From Excoecaria cochinchinensis (Eukaryota > Streptophyta > Magnoliopsida > Malpighiales > Euphorbiaceae), in assembly GCA_947683425.1 (NCBI GenBank), contig CANTUQ010000060.1, positions 682,001 to 746,000 of the forward strand: DNA of 64,000 bases, given 5' to 3'. Shown piece by piece: positions 31,985 through 45,512 of the stretch. Each line of letters begins with the position of its first letter. Within the stretch, counting starts at the first letter, position 1. A program made the position numbers and the translations under genes. The notes beneath the pieces were generated by a model, which saw only the letters and a program-made list of their open reading frames with translations, searched no databases and had not been told where the DNA came from.

Positions 31985-34566
31985 TCTTTACTTAGGAAGC
32001 ATGCAAATAGAGTTCTATTGATTTTTTTCACACCAATTTGTTACAGCCATTTTACCAAGTAAGTTTTCTTTCTATCGTAATTTTATTCTGAATCCTGACA
32101 GGGTTTGAGGTGCTTTTGTAAATCTGAAATTTACCAGCTGGGTACAGCCTTATCCTCCTGGCAGTGGCTGATAAAACTAGGTTAAGCTTTTGCTGTGAAG
32201 GAATTTGAAGTGGTAACGTTGAAAAGCTGGAGGACTGTTTCTGAAATTGCTGGAGCTGGGTATGGGCTCCAAAATAGTGTCTAGAGAGTATGGGAGCGTA
32301 GATTTTCTGTTGATGCAAATACCAACACTTTATTACCTAAACAACCTGGAATTAGGTTTTGATCAAAGAAGTGGAACTACAGAAGTACTCCTACTTTAAA
32401 GATATGTAGCCAACTGTAACCCTGTCCCTCTAAGCTTTAGCCTCGATGTTATTTTGTAGTTGAAATGGGACAAAAATGATGGATGGTGGGGTGCTAATAA
32501 TGATAAAAGATATACGCCCTTCAAATTTCAGATTCTCTTGCTTGATATAAATGTAGGATCCATTGGGTGGGATACTGGAACCAAAAAAAAAAAAAAAGTA
32601 GAGTTTCAGTTCAAAGTGTGTGTAACTGGGAGATGGAACTTCATTAGGCCAAATTCTGTGTTTTAAAATTTAATTCACTCATGCAAGCAATGGTTACATT
32701 TACAATATTTGTTTCGATTCTATTCTATGAATTTAATCAACCAAGCATCTAATCTAACATCAAATTCAGTTGCTTCATTTCAGAGGGTGGTCAACTGTCC
32801 AATTGTGCTTTTATATGTCTTTTTGAACCGTTGGAAACTTGATTTTAATTTATCTTTTTTTATTTTATTTTATTTTATATATGCATGTATTATTTATATT
32901 TCCAGTTATGTTCAATGGAATCTAAATTATGGTTTCCGTTGCTCAGAGCTTCAATATATTGAATTCAATTGCATCTGCTCATAATGGTGTTTCTATCACA
33001 GCTGGTTTCTTTGGTTAATAGTATCTTTGGCTTCTTAAGAGTAGAGAATTTAAGGGATGACATAACAGATCTTTAATGCAATTTTCTTTTTGAATCCAGT
33101 TAATACTTATAAGGTTCTTGAGGCACAGTTTTGACTCAAGCATCAGGACCAGTAATTTGAAGAAAGCTTGTATTCTGTGTTTGGTCGGTGTGTCATCCTT
33201 GAAATTATCCAAGGGAAAAAATAGCCGGCATCTTCTTTTGTGAAGACTTTATTGGGGTGTTGGTCTGACTTGTAGCTAAAAACATGGAGATGGGTTACAT
33301 AAACATTAGACCCATTTTGAGTAGCTGGAAGTACGGTGATGAAATCTAACTCGTGGCTTGGAATTTTGCCGATGGTTGTAGACTTGTAACCTATAAATAT
33401 GTTGATGCTCCAAGATTATAGTCCGTCAGTTGTAAGAAATTACATATTCGGATTAATGATTAACACAGATCACAACTTCTCTGGTTTTATTGTCTTCCGA
33501 TCCTCAGATTTATACTCTACAATCATAATTGGCAACAGGTAGAACAGTAATTAGCATGTGTTATCCTTTTTATTTTCCATGAGGGAAGAACTAATATATT
33601 GCAGTTTCTAATATCAAATAAAATAAGTATTTCCATCAAGTGACATTGACAAATTAATGCTCCCCACATTGAAGTTCTGATCTTCGGACAAGTGATCATC
33701 GAAACCAGGCTCCTGAGCTGTCGTAGCAACTTGAGCTCTTTGCCCTGGTGTAACAGTAGGAGAATTAATTAATTAAACTTATAAAATGACAAGGCCAGTA
33801 TACCTAATTATCTACAAGCATTCTAATCTTTCATGGGAGAAAAAAACTACGAACATTAAGTCAAAATTATAATTCTCAAGCGACGGCAAGTCTACAATTA
33901 CCGAACGTACGCTGAAGCATAAAGCGTCAATTTGACTTCACGGCCACCTCCAAAATCTCAATTTTTTTCATTGAAAAAATAAAAAATTTGCTCACACTTG
34001 TCCAACGTTAAACCTATTGTAAGCCCAAAATCTTTACATTCCGTTGGTATCTGCTACAACATTCTACCAGTATTTTTCACGCATCTTTAATGGAAAATAC
34101 TCATTCAACACCTCTAATATTAAAGGTAGCACTTTGTCACATTTTAAGCATCTGCCTTCAAATTCCGGAAGTTCACTTTTCCCCATTAATTTTTGACTCC
34201 TCCACAAAATTCTATATATTTAAATAGAGTTTTACACGATGTTTTGCATACTGCTTACAAGCGTTTCTGATTGGAATTCAGAATCTCTTAATAATCAAGG
34301 AAACCAGAAACATTATTTAAGAAACAAGACTAGTGACAATTAAGTGCCTACGAAGAAATCAAACACAAAACTAAAAAACAAAAAAAAAAAAATCAAAGCA
34401 GTTTTACAAGGCACCTGGACAGGCACCAGTTGACCAACTTGTTTCCCACCAACGCTAATGTACAGTATAATCTCCTTACATCTCAACAAGAATCGATAAA
34501 AAGAGGGGCCAAATCATTTATAACACCTGTAAAGATATAACTGATGCTGATGAATGACGCCGTTGT
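31985..34566. other. Intergenic region between the convergent SWI3D and Rab7 genes
   Basis: The two genes converge here, so both 3' untranslated regions must lie in it; no single poly(A) site stands out. A run of A lies at 32583-32597. A minus-strand stretch at 33614-33744 has a possible acceptor and a short open frame, but no family is recognised. Nothing else can be supported. Confidence 0.6.
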
Positions 34567-36081
34567 TTAGCACTCGCATCCAGTTGACCTAGGCTGACTG
34601 CTTGTTCCAACATCAATGGTGTCTGGCAAATATCTTCACAACATAAAATTGCCACCAGAAGCACAAAAGCCCGAACAGAGATATTAGTGTCATTTTATAT
34701 AGTCCAAACAGAACATTGATACATCGTTAGTAAGGACATTAATAAACAGCAATTGACAATAAAGAACTTGCCCATGAAGATGAAACCTGATATTCTCATT
34801 TGATTAAACTTTTAACCTTCATAAGAAACATCTAAAATGGAAAAAAAAAATGTTGTTGGGTACTTTTCAGAACAATTAAATACAACAAGTACTAAGAGAC
34901 TTTCAAGGTACTTTAGAAAATGTAGCAATTCAAAATTTAGTGCACCAAAATATTGGTCAGATCTACCATATTTGTATTTTGAAACATAAGTGAACAACGT
35001 GAAACAAAGACCACAAGTGTGTGATGCAATTTACAACTTACATCTCTTCTTCTTCTCCACTCTTCAAGGCATTCTTGGCTATGCATTGGAAAGCCTCTTC
35101 CACATTAATGCCTTCCTTGGCAGAGGTCTCAAAGTATGGGATGTTCCCTTTTGAGGCACACCAAGCTCGTGCCTTTTTTTCAGAAACCTGTAGCTCAGGA
35201 GAAGCAGTGGTATAAATTAGAATGTGCCCAAGATTGAGCACAAACGCACAGATACAGCACAACAAATTCAATATACGTACCACTCTGCTATTCCCACCAT
35301 CCACATCAACCTTGTTTCCAAGCACAACAAATGGGAAATTCTCTGGATCTGAAGGACTTGCCTGCAGATAGAAAGATTTCCAAATGCATAAAATCATCAA
35401 GAGAACACACTAACAACATGGATTCTCATCAACAACCTTGCCTTTGTAGATAGAAAATGAATACCTGAATAAGGAACTCTTCCCTCCAGTTATTGAGGTT
35501 ATCAAATGATTTCATTGAATTAACATCATATACAAGGACACAGCAATCAGCACCACGATAGAAAGCAACACCGAGGCTTTGGAATCTTTCCTGGCCAGCT
35601 GTATCCCAAATCTGTCAAAAATACAGACAGCAAAACATTTTTCAGCAACTGGGCATAATCGTAACAGATAGATCAAAACAGAATCCAATGGCACACTGGA
35701 AAGCCATAAAAGTTCCAAGTACCAGCTGGGTAGGATATTTACACTGAGTTGTGTGATATTTTTCTTAATGATTTAAGTCTTGCAGTTTTGCTTTATTAGC
35801 ACTTCAGTACCGAAGCAATTGTGCAAGGTTATGGCATAAATACCAACATAAAATGGTTTTTAAGTGTAACTGGCACAAAACTAAGCTTAATAAACCCTCT
35901 ATGAAATTAAAAATATATTTTAAAAATAATAACTCATATTATGAAAAATATATGAATAACTATATTTCCAAGGTAACTAATTAACAAAAAAAAAAGCAAT
36001 TTATTTCTACATGAGATAATTTGAAATTAATTACTATGCATGCAAAAAAGCATTATACACACAGGTAAACAGAAATTAGGC

Positions 36082-36132
<51 letters not shown>

Positions 36133-39078
36133 CATGTTAAATGACAGAAGCAAACAGATTTCAATCTGAAAAAAATCATATTGAGTTCAAAATAGATCAA
36201 TATTTAGAAACAATAACTACCAATTAGCAAAAGACCAATATTATGAAAATTTTCATTATACAAGGATTGTAAATAATTATGGCTGCTTAAGAAACATATT
36301 AGTACTAATTCACTTATGAATTTTATACTGTCAAATGGGGTACATTGCACCCACTTCCCTAAACACATATCACTAGTGCACATATTGCCCCCTTAATTAC
36401 AACTTAGCACTTATAAATCCTAGACCTTTATCTACGCGTCAAATAAAAGTCCTTTTAGCCAGAATCAAATACAAACTTCACTAGAATGCTGAACATGATT
36501 ATTTTTTACTCTTTTGACTTGTAATGAGATCCACTCAATTTGACAAATCTCACTTGTAATTAGAAATAGATTTTCCTCCATTAAGTCCCCACAAAAGAAG
36601 GAAATACTCTTCCTACCCTTTTTTTTCATGCCCAAGGCAATGTTTTTCTTTACTTGATCCCTCCTCTCTCCTTTGAAATCCCATAATATCATATCACACA
36701 AAAGTCTCTGGCCAATCCTGTTCAATGTAGCTATGGCTGTATGACATCGCACTTCCTCTTCAAGATCTTATATTCTCAAACCTCTTATCGCAATCTTATC
36801 CTCCACTGCAAGTCTCACATCAATTTTCACCTCCATTAATCCCCTCACCATCAAGACCTCCATTCTCTCCACGTATCAAAATAGTGAGCTCCTACCCAAT
36901 TCTTGCATATTAAGTTTAAAAGAGGTTTTTTCTGTTAACAGAAATAAAGATAAACATCCCACATCCCATATAGCCGACTCCATCTAGTATGGGATTAAGG
37001 CTTAGTTATTGCTGTTGTTGTAAACATCTCACTTATCTCTATGAACCTCAAAGTATGTCTACTATTCCGTTTAACCATGTCCATTGCAGACTGTTAGCAT
37101 TTTGCTTAAATCCTACCACCACCACCCTCTAACAAAAGCTTTCACACACCATATTTCTCCAAACACAGAAAAAACAACATTTCATTTAAACAAAAAATTA
37201 AGGCCAAAATAAACTGTCATTAAATTTAGAAGCTCTTTTTCTATCTCTAAACTAAATCATGAGAAAGATATGAGGATTCAAGAACGGGAAAAGGTTGGTT
37301 CAGATCTCCAAATGCATCTTTCAACCAATAAATTCTGAGAAAGAATGATAGGCTAGGATCACCACAGTCCACATGCAATCTTAAACCTATCATAACGACC
37401 TTGAACTTGGGTTGCCACCTAACTTCCGAAACCCAATCAATGTGTTCTTCAAATAAAACTCATGTTGATATACAAGAATTTCATTCAAATTTAAATCTTC
37501 TTTATGTTAGATTTTTCATAATTTCTCTGGTTTATACACTTCTACCCCTAAACTAAATCATAATTTCTCTAGTTTATACTCTTCCATATTGAATTGGATT
37601 AGCACCATGAGGCAGACGTCTTTCCTAGAATCACTGCATAACTGAAACCTCAAGTTAGCAAAAAGCGTCACATGTCAAAAATAGCCCAGATTCTGCAGTA
37701 TTGAATTACAATCTTAACAAACGATTGCCAATAACATTTGAAACTCCAAGTTCTCATAGTTCATTAACCATCCACTCAAGAAGTGTTGTTGCTTATTATT
37801 AACCAATTCCCACAGAATCATCACTCACAGCTCTGAAAAGCAACATAACTGTATAGCCCCCAGCTATAAGTATATACATACACAAAAAAAAATAAAAAAT
37901 AAAAAATAAAAAAGGTTAGATTAGCCATCGATATCCCTTCATTTATCTATGCATCTTTTCATTCTGTTAAATCTGATTTGTCACTGTAACTGTATAACTC
38001 ACATCAACAAGGAAAGGCTAATTAAGCATACAATAATAGCACAGGCTTCCTGCAAAAGGCGAGGAATAAGTCACACCTTTTACATCTCTTTTTCTATACT
38101 AACAAACTCACTCTACTTACTGCACAATAAAGATATACAATCTAGGAAATTATAAAATATCAAGGATGAAAGTGACAGGTCTGCACCAAAAAAAAGCATC
38201 ATACCACTTAGAGTCAATGCATAGGGTACTTTAATGAATCAGAAAATTAGCTTATATTGATATAGAATAAGCCAAGTACTACACCAACCTGTAGAGTGAA
38301 AAGCCTATCTTCAAACTGGACTTCCTTAGTCAAGAAATCAGCTCCAATTGTCGCCTTGTATTGATTGCTAAACTTCTTATTTACATATCTAAAGCAAAAG
38401 TCAAGAAAACAATAAAGGGAGATATAAAAATCGTTCGTCTTCTTGAGGTAATGCATTTTCCCCCCTAAATGAAACAATTACTAAATCGCATAACCAAGAA
38501 CTGAAGGATACTGATTCATCAGAGAGGTCTTTCCCACCCTGCACAACAGAGCCAAATGCGATTTATTAGATGAATAATCAATAAAAACAAGGCATACGCT
38601 AAACCCAGCACAAACAATCATATCAATTCATATTACCTAATAGATATAAATTGGCATTGAGCGAATAAATCATACAATTTTACTCTCTCTATATATATAT
38701 ATATAACAAAACAGAATTGATCAATTAATTGCATGGCTTTTTAAAAGAATCAATTACAGTCAAAGCGTTCATGTTAATGCCCCGCCCACAAAAGAGAAAG
38801 AAAAGAAGAAAAACAAGACTTCTAAGCCAGAATAATCGAGTATTTATCGCTTATTTCGAACTAAACAAATAAAAAATTCTTCAATCAGGTCAAAACTTAA
38901 CACACGCACGTTAAACAACTAGGGCGAAAATTTCACAAGATCTCGAAAGATCCACCTGATTTACCAACAAAACCCTAGAATTTCCACATATATGATATAA
39001 GTAAATATGAATTGGCGTTACTGACCCGCTGTCGCCGAGGATGATGACCTTCAATAGAGTTCTTCGTCTGGAAGGCAT
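34567..39078 (-). CDS. RABG3: Rab7-type small GTPase (RABG3 class), seven coding exons, 206 aa
   Basis: Coding exons on the minus strand: 39078-39026, 38538-38512, 38388-38289, 35611-35465, 35361-35281, 35187-35042, 34633-34567; they join in one frame of 207 codons. Rab7 controls traffic from late endosome to vacuole and vacuole fusion. All G motifs are present: P-loop GDSGVGKT (15-22), effector YKATIGADF, WDTAGQE (62-68), NKVD (125-128), ETSAK (156-160), and C-terminal CEC for double geranylgeranylation. Length matches the family. The third intron is 2.7 kb, with an AT microsatellite and a SINE fragment. The leader upstream of the ATG is CT/GA-rich. No defect was found. Which RABG3 paralogue this is cannot be decided. 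Confidence 0.96.
36085..36128. repeat. AT microsatellite in Rab7 intron 3
   Basis: About 22 AT units inside the long third intron. Confidence 0.9.
36967..37021 (+). repeat. Au-type SINE 3' fragment in Rab7 intron 3
   Basis: ATAGCCGACTCCATCTAGTA, then GGGATTAAGGCTTAG and a GTTGTTG-type tail match the known 3' end of plant Au SINEs. It runs opposite to the host gene. The 5' part with the pol III boxes was not recognised. Confidence 0.55.
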
Positions 39079-39773
39079 GATTGATTGATAGTACAGAAGA
39101 AAATTTGATCGATCTTTAGGTCTTCTTGTTTTCTTTTTCCGGAGAAGGAGAAAAAGGAGAGTGAATTTTCTTTCTTTTGTTTTCCCCCTTTTTGTGCTTG
39201 ATTCTACTGATACTACGAGACGAAGACGAACTGATTAATTTTTTTTCTTTTTTGCCCTTTCTTCAGAAAGTCGGGGCCTTTCTAGCTTCTAATCGCCCGC
39301 TCATGAAAAGCTGGTACTGACCTGTAATTCGTCTATTTAAATATTTTCTTTAGATTTTTTTTTTCTTTTTTTTTTTGGAATTTGGAGTGAGACTTCTGGT
39401 TTGACTGGTCGGTAATGGAAGGGCCAATCATTAAATTTCACGGTCCGTTTATTTTTAGAGGCTTTAATAATACTACACGGTTCTATAAAAATATAATAAT
39501 AATAATAATAACACATGGTTGTTAATATGGATAATGCTTTCATACATGTAGAGAGGGAGGAAGGAGGGTAGGGACTCAAATTTAACACCTCGCAATATAT
39601 TAACTCTTATTGCTAAAATGTATATTTTTAATGACTAAATAATGCTACTTTAGAAAAAATGAATAATGTACGGACAAAAATATTTACGAAATTAATACGA
39701 TTTTGAAATTATTTATGAAACGTCAAGTCAAATGGGATCTTTTTTATTAATAATATAGACTAAACACACTACT
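39079..39773. promoter_or_regulatory. Rab7 5' flank and intergenic DNA
   Basis: Just upstream of the Rab7 ATG is a polypyrimidine/polypurine stretch (about 39110-39200), probably the 5' untranslated region. No convincing TATA box is seen. The rest is AT-rich without a gene. Confidence 0.5.
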
Positions 39774-39849
39774 TTTTTTTTTAATATATCCTTCAATTAA
39801 CTTAAATCAGTAAGTAAAACATCATATAAAAAGGAAAGTGGACAAGCTC

Positions 39850-42800
39850 ACTCTCCACAAACAGTTTTAAAACACACTACTCTAGCTAAACTATGAGCAA
39901 TACTATTTATTGTTCGCCTAACAAAAGTAATAGAATAATCGTCTATAGCTGACATCAACAACTTACAATCATTAATCACGTCTGCAAAGTAAGATAAATC
40001 TAGATTATCTCCAAAAATAGCATTTGAAACCAGTAAACAATATGTTTGTACTTGGACTTGAGCTACCTACCTCTCCTTCAACCAACTTAGGGCTTCACGA
40101 ACTGCTAAAGCTTCTGCTGTATGAGGTGCATAATTCCCTTCAAGAGCCCCATACCGGGCTGCTACGCAAACCCCCAATTGATCCCGAATCAGAACCCCAA
40201 AGGAACAATACCCATCAGCCTTAAACACCCTTGCATCAACATTACAGGTAAGCCACCCCGGTCTTGATCTTTGCCACTTTAAAACGCTAGGATCAATTAA
40301 ATTCTTTGCTCCCTTCTTTTGTAACTGTGCTAACTTCCATTGATTTAATGAAGATCTCGCAAGGTTAAGGACCAAATGAGGAGGGGTTCTTTTACTTTCC
40401 CAAAGAGTATTGTTACGGTTGGACCAAAGGCCTCAAATGAAAAATAAAATTTCAACTAGCTGGTCTCCTTGAAGAGAAGCTAGCAAATTTGCCAACCATT
40501 CCACAAAATTAAAAATTACCTCCATACGAGAATCTCCAAATACTAGTTTCCAAAACTCTTGAGCAAAGTTACAGAGAACAAAAACGTGATTCTCATCTTC
40601 TCCTTGAAGGTGACAAATTGGACACTGTTGTCGAATTGGGACCCTGCACTGAAGCAAGTTATTCATCGTTGGTAGACAAGATGACATCGCACGCCACACA
40701 CAAATCTTGACCTTAGGTGGAACCTCCAATGCCCAAAACTTACTCCACTTAACTAGTGGGGACAATAGAACACCGGAATTTAAGAAACTCATAGCTGAAA
40801 AATAACCACTTTTCACAGAGTAAATCCCCTTCTTATCTAAACACCAATGCCATTTATCTTGAGTCATATTCCTTGGCCTTGGTATAGAGAATATAAGCAC
40901 CTTATCATTGTCATTAAACACAGACTCAAACAAAGGAATATTCCAGCCACCATTACAATCAAGTAAATCACTTACATTTATCAAATCACCTGAGACAAGC
41001 GGTAAGCTAGAAATATAAGGATTACTAGGATCAGGAAGCCACAGATTGTCCCAAATTTTGACAGATTGCCCATTACAGATCTTCCATAACAGTCCTTTCT
41101 TAAGAATGTCGTGACCTGCAAGGATACTCCTTCAAATATATGATGGGCTGTGTCCCACCTCAGCTAGAAGGAAATCAGAATATCTAAAATACCTGGCCTT
41201 AAGGATGGAAGCAACAAGTGAGTTTGCTTAGCTAGCAGTGCCAAATTAAACTCATGTATACTCCTGAAACCCATCCCTCCTAGTTTCATAGGCAAGCAAA
41301 GCATCTCCCATCTCTGCCAATACATACCCGAAGAGTTATTGCCATTAGACCTCCACCAAAACTTATTTAGCATCCTATTCACATCTTCGCAGAATTAACC
41401 CAGCATTTGGAAAACACCCATAATATAATTCGGTATAGACTGAAGTACTGACTTGATGAGGACCTCTTTTCTAGCCCGAGATAAAAATCTCTCTTTCCAG
41501 TCATTGATACGACGCCAAATCCTCACATTTAGAAAGCCAAACGTATAATTTTTACTCCTTCCCACTGCCACTGGTTAAAGCCCATGTCAGACACCCTTCT
41601 TACTTGTAACGCCTGACTAACCTACCTACTGGCACCCTCCCCCGAAGTGCTACTGAAAAAAATAGTAGACTTCTGAAAATTAATACATTGACCCGAAGCT
41701 TGTTCATACATATCCAAACAGTCTTTCACACATCTTGCTTCCTCAACACTGGCTCTGAAGAAAAGGTAGCTATCATCTGCAAAGAACAGATGGGAAATGG
41801 TAGGTGCTGTAGGAGCAATTCGACAACCATGCAAAAAACCTTTATGCTCCTTATCTCTCAGAAGAGCAGAAAGACCTTCAGCACAAATAATAAAAAGGTA
41901 CGGAGATAGGGGATCCCCTTGCCTAAGACCCCTTTGGGGGATAATGGGTCCCAACTCCTTCCCTCCATACGATACTTTGTAGGATATAGTCTCCACACAT
42001 ATGCTAATCCACTTAATCCATAATGAGCTAAATCCCAGACACTTCAGCATCTGCTCTAGATAAGACCATTCAATTCGATCATAGGCCTTGCTCATATCTA
42101 ATTTAAGAGCAGCCATACCCCTTTTCCCCTCTTACACTTTAAATTATGCAAGACTTCATAAGCAATTATAATGTTATCTGTAATTAAACGACCTGGAATA
42201 AATGCACTTTGTGATTCAGAGATGATATATGGCAAGATCCTCTTCAATCTGTTTGCAAGCATCTTTGAGACCATTTTGAAAAGGACATTGCAAAGAGAAA
42301 TAGGTCTCGTATCCGAAATCAATTTAGCATCCTCTCGTTTAGGGATTAGAACTATCAGCGTATCATTCAGATTAGTCGGCATCTCACCTGAAGCAAGAAT
42401 AGATAGACAAGCATTACTAGCATCCAATCCTACTATGCTCCAGAAACGCTGATAGAATATCAGGTTTTGTCCATTCAGTCTAGGACTCTTATCGGGATGC
42501 ATTGCAAAATACGCATCCTTCACCTCTGCTGCAGAAAAAGTGGCAATAAGCTCCTGATTCTGAACTGAAGTTACTTTTGGATGGATAAGAGAAAAGATAT
42601 TTGACCCCCTACAACCATTGCTCTTGAAAATATCTTGAAAATAACCTTGAATAATTTGTTCCAACCCAGATCCCCATTCACACCACTTACCCGAAGAGTC
42701 TTTCATTCTGGACACATAATTCGATTTTTCCTAGTAGAAGCATAGGAGTGAAAGTACCTGGTATTCTTCTTGCAACCAAAATAATTTTGCTCCTTGCCTC

Positions 42801-43800
42801 CAAAAGTCCTTCTACTGCTTAAAGACTATAGCAAAATCACTCTCTACTTTTAAGAACTGACTAACGGAGTACGCGTCCCTTTTACCCTTGAATTTTTCAA
42901 TTAGAGCTCTACTAACCTATAAAGACTTTTTAAAATCACTCTCCAAAGAGCTACTCCACCGTTGAAGCGCACTTTGACAAGAATGGATTTTCTCCGCAAT
43001 TGACCCCAGACCATTCTTCATCCAAGCCTGTTGTATGATTGACTCACAATTTTTTCACACAACTAAGCATTTTCAAAACGGAAACGCTTTACCTTAGAAG
43101 ATCGCAGCCAGATCTTAAGTTCTAAAAACAAAACCAAATGATCCGAGCTAGGTGCCAGGATATTATTGAGCACTGAGTCAGTAAAGAGCGTTAGCCAAGA
43201 AGCATTTACTAGAGCTCTATCCAATCTCTCCTTAATCCATCTTTGTGTGCCTCTTCCCGATTCGCAAGTGTATGGATGTCCCACCATCTCCATATTCGAC
43301 AACCCACAGTCAAAAATCGCTTCTCTAAACCCTTCAATTAGCCAATTGGGATGCTTGTTTCCCTCTTTCTTTTCTGACTCCCTTAAAATATCATTAAAAT
43401 CCCCCACGCAGCACCAAGGGGTAGTAGAACCATCTGTCAATGATCGAAGCAGGTCCCAACTCTACTGTCGCCTCCCCCATTCCGGAAAACCATAAAACAC
43501 AGTAAGCCTCTAAGAATCCATATGAGGTAGAGACACCCAAACATCAATATAGTTTATAGAAGAAGACTTTAACTGAACCAGAGCTTCCTTTGTCCAAAAT
43601 AAAGCAATACCCCCCACCGTGGCCCACGCCATCCATAGCCACAAAATTATCAAAACCCACATACCTACAGACTTTTTCTACTCTCTCTTTTTTAATCATA
43701 GTTTCCATAAGGAAAACTATAATGGTCCTTCTCAAATTAATTATCTCTTTCAGCACATTAACTGTTCGTGGGTTACCCAGTCCATGACAGTTCCAACTAA
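39850..43800 (-). pseudogene. LINE ORF2: endonuclease, reverse transcriptase, RNase H (broken)
   Basis: On the minus strand: apurinic-type endonuclease about 43800-43063 (KEIINLRRTIIVFLMETM, CCVGDFNDIL, SSDHLVLFLEL); reverse transcriptase about 42715-41622 (LIPKREDAKLISDTRPISL, KLDMSKAYDRIEW, LRQGDPLSPYLF, FADDSYLF); thumb and zf-RVT region 41382-40433 (KVKICVWRAMSSCLPT, CPICHLQGEDENHVFVLC); RNase H about 40375-39850 (CNVDARVFKADGYCSFGVLI, AEALAVREALSWL). At least four frame breaks separate these parts. The RNase H at the C-terminal end is typical of plant L1 LINEs. Confidence 0.88.
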
Positions 43801-44531
43801 GAAGACTTATTAGCCCTGGCGGGCCTGGGCTCCAGGTCCCGCCAACAATACATTTTTTAAATGCAGACTGAGATCCGCACTTAATGGCCCCTGCTACTTC
43901 CTTGGCCTTTTAGTATCCAGAATTAAGCCATCATCACTATCTGTGTGCTTTGCACTTTTAACTCCACCATTTACTCCACTTTCTTCCATGATTGTCCCCT
44001 TAATTATTCTAGGTAAATCATGCATATTACTATGATCGTGGTTACATGTTTGTAGTGGAGAATTCCTTCCTTGCCCCTCCTTCTTCAATAATGGAGTCTT
44101 TAAGCCAAGCTCTGCCAACTTGTGAATTGAGGCATTTGAAAACTGCTCGAAGATAACTCCCATATGCTCTATCAGTTGGATGGTCTAGATTGTCGAACAG
44201 GAGCCTACAGAATTTGTCCGCGTGACCGATAATACCACAATAAAAACAATACGAAGGTAGTATTTCATAACAAAAATCAATCCATAACCATTCTCCCCCA
44301 CTCCTTTTAAGTTTCTGTCCTCGTTTCAAGGGGAGTCGGACATCTATCGCCACCTTTATTCTCAAATAACCTGGCGAGGACCATCAAAGTTCTTGGGATC
44401 ATTTTCCATAAAATGCCCTATCCGATTTCCAATGTCTTTACACGTGGCTTCAGTTTGACAACCAATCGGTAGGTTACATATTTGCACCAAAATCAAAATG
44501 AGGTTTAACTCTACCTATGTCTCTTGTTCAG

Positions 44532-45030
44532 TGATAACAACCTAACTCTTCAAAGGCTCTTCTCTAGCAAGTTACCTGAAAAGAACTCAATAGAGTCGTC
44601 GGTTTCCGACAGGGGAAGCTCCGACGATCAAGTCAGTTTTTTAGAGAAAATTAGGTTATTTCAATAGAGTCTAGAGAGCGTTTATGTACCTGTGATCTTC
44701 CTTTTTATAGAGTCCTTCCTTTCCTCCTAAATAGGAAGATATCTCCTAATTAAGAGGAAATCGTGCTGATTTCCTGATTACAAGTTGTTTCCTTATCTGC
44801 ACCCGGTCAATGAATGATTCCTAGCACTTTCCTTCTTTGATATCCCAGAATCAGGGCACTATACAGGAAATATCCGGAGTTAATGACTTTCCATTTACGA
44901 CCACCGAACTATCCAAGATAACCGAACTACACGCTCGTTTAACAATCATTGTGACTATATACTTGCCCGGTTTACAACCTCAGTGGGGAGAGAGATAACC
45001 GAACTCTAGTTCCTCAAAGCCCGGTTATCA
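44532..45030 (-). repeat. Tat-B 3' LTR
   Basis: Left-hand LTR; on the plus strand it runs TGATAACAACC to CCGGTTATCA. The adjoining purine tract (minus strand TTTGGGGGGGACTTA, 45031-45045) is the polypurine tract. Confidence 0.96.
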
Positions 45031-45290
45031 TAAGTCCCCCCCAAAGAAAATGACATTCATGTCATTGAGTACCGAAAAGACGCGCGTGAGCTGCAAATTA
45101 TCAGATTTCTAGGTCTGCCATTCGCGTGACTCCTCAAAAGGTGAGAACAGACGTCTCGTTCATCGTGAACCAGCTGTTGTGTCAGATCCTGCAATAATGG
45201 CGCCTCTTCGGTTGTCACGCAAGAAATAACCGTTGTCCTTGTCCCCAATGAAATCCTGCCACCTGTCCTTTCCTAAGCGAGGCAAGACTC

Positions 45291-45299
45291 CTATAAATA
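45291..45299 (+). promoter_or_regulatory. TATA box of the Tat-B antisense gene
   Basis: CTATAAATA lies about 215 bp before the ATG at 45513, in the same relative position as in Tat-A. Confidence 0.65.
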
Positions 45300-45512
45300 C
45301 CTGCTTCTTCTCCCTCCTCTCACTTTCGTTCTTTTGAAGCATTTCATCTTTTTACTTTCCTCTCTTTTTCGAAGATTTGTGCGATTTGCTATTCACTTGT
45401 TCTTTGTTTTGTTCTTCATCTGTTCTTCACTTGTTCTTAGAGTTTGATCTCTTAGCCTCCCCAACAAGATCGCAGGTTAGTGTTTTACTTATCTTTTTTA
45501 CTGTTTTCCACA

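Noticed and set aside
33614..33744. Possible last exon of an unknown gene on the minus strand (acceptor CACCAG, about 43 codons, stop)
   Set aside because: No family is recognised, and no upstream exon could be assembled between 33745 and 34566.
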